From: Sphingobacterium thalpophilum
GTDB taxonomy: Bacteria; Bacteroidota; Bacteroidia; Flavobacteriales; Flavobacteriaceae
NCBI GenBank assembly: GCA_943325255.2
Contig: CALPOS020000133.1
Span: forward strand, 1 to 6,102
DNA: 6,102 nucleotides
Reading direction: 5' to 3'
Under the pieces are notes generated by a model, which was not told where the DNA came from, did no database searches, and was given only the letters and a program-made list of their open reading frames with translations. Numbering within the stretch: the stretch's first letter is position 1; each line of letters starts with the position of its first letter. Both the position numbers and the translations under genes were made by a program. This document shows, in pieces, positions 5,481-6,102 of this stretch.

Positions 5481-6102
5481 CTATTTTTTTGGCGTTCGCT
5501 TATTTTTCAATGCATTCAAAATAGTTTTTCGCCCAATCGTTTTGGTGATAATGTCTTTCTCCAAATCAAAACCTCGAGCAGGAGAATATTCACGACCATA
5601 CCAAATAATCTGCAAATGCAAATCGTTCCATAGTTCTTTTGGGAAAAGTCGCTTGGCATCTTTTTCAGTTTGAACCACATTTTTGCCATTCGTAAAATTC
5701 CATCGATACATCAACCGATGAATATGCGTGTCAACCGGAAAAGCAGGCACACCAAAAGCCTGACTCATCACAACACTTGCCGTTTTATGTCCCACCGCTG
5801 GTAAAGCTTCCAACGCTTCAAAGCTTTGTGGCACTTGACCATCGTGCTTTTCAATTAAGATTTGCGACAAACCGTGAATGCCTTTTGACTTCATTGGAGA
5901 TAATCCACAGGGTCGAACAATTTCTTTGATTTCTTCCACAGTCATTTTGACCATATCAAACGGATTGTCCGCTTTCGCAAATAGCAACGGCGTGATCTTA
6001 TTGACGCGGACATCGGTGCACTGAGCCGAAAGCAGAACTGCAATCAACAACGTATACGGATCTTTATGGTCTAAAGGAATTGGTATGCTGGGATAGTATT
6101 CT
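5481..6102 (-). CDS. nth: Endonuclease III (DNA glycosylase/AP lyase) lacking the [4Fe-4S] cluster ligands, 5' truncated by window edge
   Basis: This base-excision repair enzyme removes oxidised pyrimidines and cleaves at abasic sites. The frame stays open to the window edge. The sequence YYPSIPIPLDHKDPYTLLIAVLLSAQCTD is typical of the Nth N-terminal region, so the TTG at 6048-6050 is internal and the start lies outside. Visible landmarks are LLSAQCTD and the helix-hairpin-helix LPAVGHKTASVV with catalytic Lys (codon 5784-5786). VDTHIHRL holds the catalytic Asp (codon 5730-5732). Lys and Asp are 18 residues apart, as for K120 and D138 of E. coli Nth. The C-terminal part aligns with the E. coli cluster loop through YGREYSPARG, but the four Cys positions (E. 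coli 187, 194, 197, 203) read Ser, Leu, Asp and Ile. The fold should therefore exist without an iron-sulfur cluster. The gene converges on the sigma unit. MutY is unlikely because the helix-hairpin-helix and surroundings are Nth-like and no MutY C-terminal domain is present. Confidence 0.93.
   Translation of the reverse strand, partial: EYYPSIPIPLDHKDPYTLLIAVLLSAQCTDVRVNKITPLLFAKADNPFDMVKMTVEEIKEIVRPCGLSPMKSKGIHGLSQILIEKHDGQVPQSFEALEALPAVGHKTASVVMSQAFGVPAFPVDTHIHRLMYRWNFTNGKNVVQTEKDAKRLFPKELWNDLHLQIIWYGREYSPARGFDLEKDIITKTIGRKTILNALKNKRTPKK

Noticed and set aside
6048..6050. TTG at 6048-6050 as the start of nth
   Set aside because: The frame is open beyond it to the window edge and the extra residues match the conserved Nth N-terminal region, so the start is outside the window.

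Overview
The window looks like an AT-rich chromosome fragment of a Flavobacterium-like member of the Bacteroidota (family Flavobacteriaceae). Four things support this. The GH16 enzyme ends in a type IX secretion (T9SS) sorting domain. There is a TTG-N21-TANNTTTG promoter of the kind used by the Bacteroidota housekeeping sigma factor. The start codons lack clear Shine-Dalgarno sequences and have A-rich leaders instead. The gene products are Flavobacteriaceae-like throughout.

Bases 1-4432 (+ strand) are the downstream part of what appears to be a beta-glucan (laminarin-type) utilisation locus. It begins with the C-terminal end of a GPH-family (MelB-like) sugar:cation symporter, cut by the window edge. 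A secreted multidomain GH16 endo-beta-glucanase follows, then a periplasmic BglX-like GH3 beta-glucosidase. The genes share a strand and are separated by only about 60-70 bases. They suggest a division of labour: GH16 cuts polysaccharide at the cell surface or outside the cell through the T9SS, GH3 trims oligosaccharides to glucose in the periplasm, and the symporter brings the sugar across the inner membrane. No SusC/SusD pair lies in the window; if present it would be upstream.

Bases 4433-5461 hold an apparently separate housekeeping or regulatory unit. It has a good promoter (4517-4549), a leader of about 90 bases with two mutually exclusive hairpins, an ECF-type sigma factor (4645-5229), a 47-residue basic small protein (5283-5426), and a strong rho-independent terminator (5431-5461).

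Bases 5481-6102 (- strand) hold the DNA repair enzyme endonuclease III (nth), convergent with the sigma unit and cut at its 5' end by the window edge. Its catalytic Lys and Asp are intact, but all four cysteines that ligate the [4Fe-4S] cluster in the E. coli enzyme are replaced.

I see no mobile element, CRISPR array, tRNA or rRNA. I found no clear new multi-gene system. The points most worth following up are the Cys-flanked accessory module of the GH16 protein, the cluster-less Nth, and the sigma factor leader with its small downstream partner.
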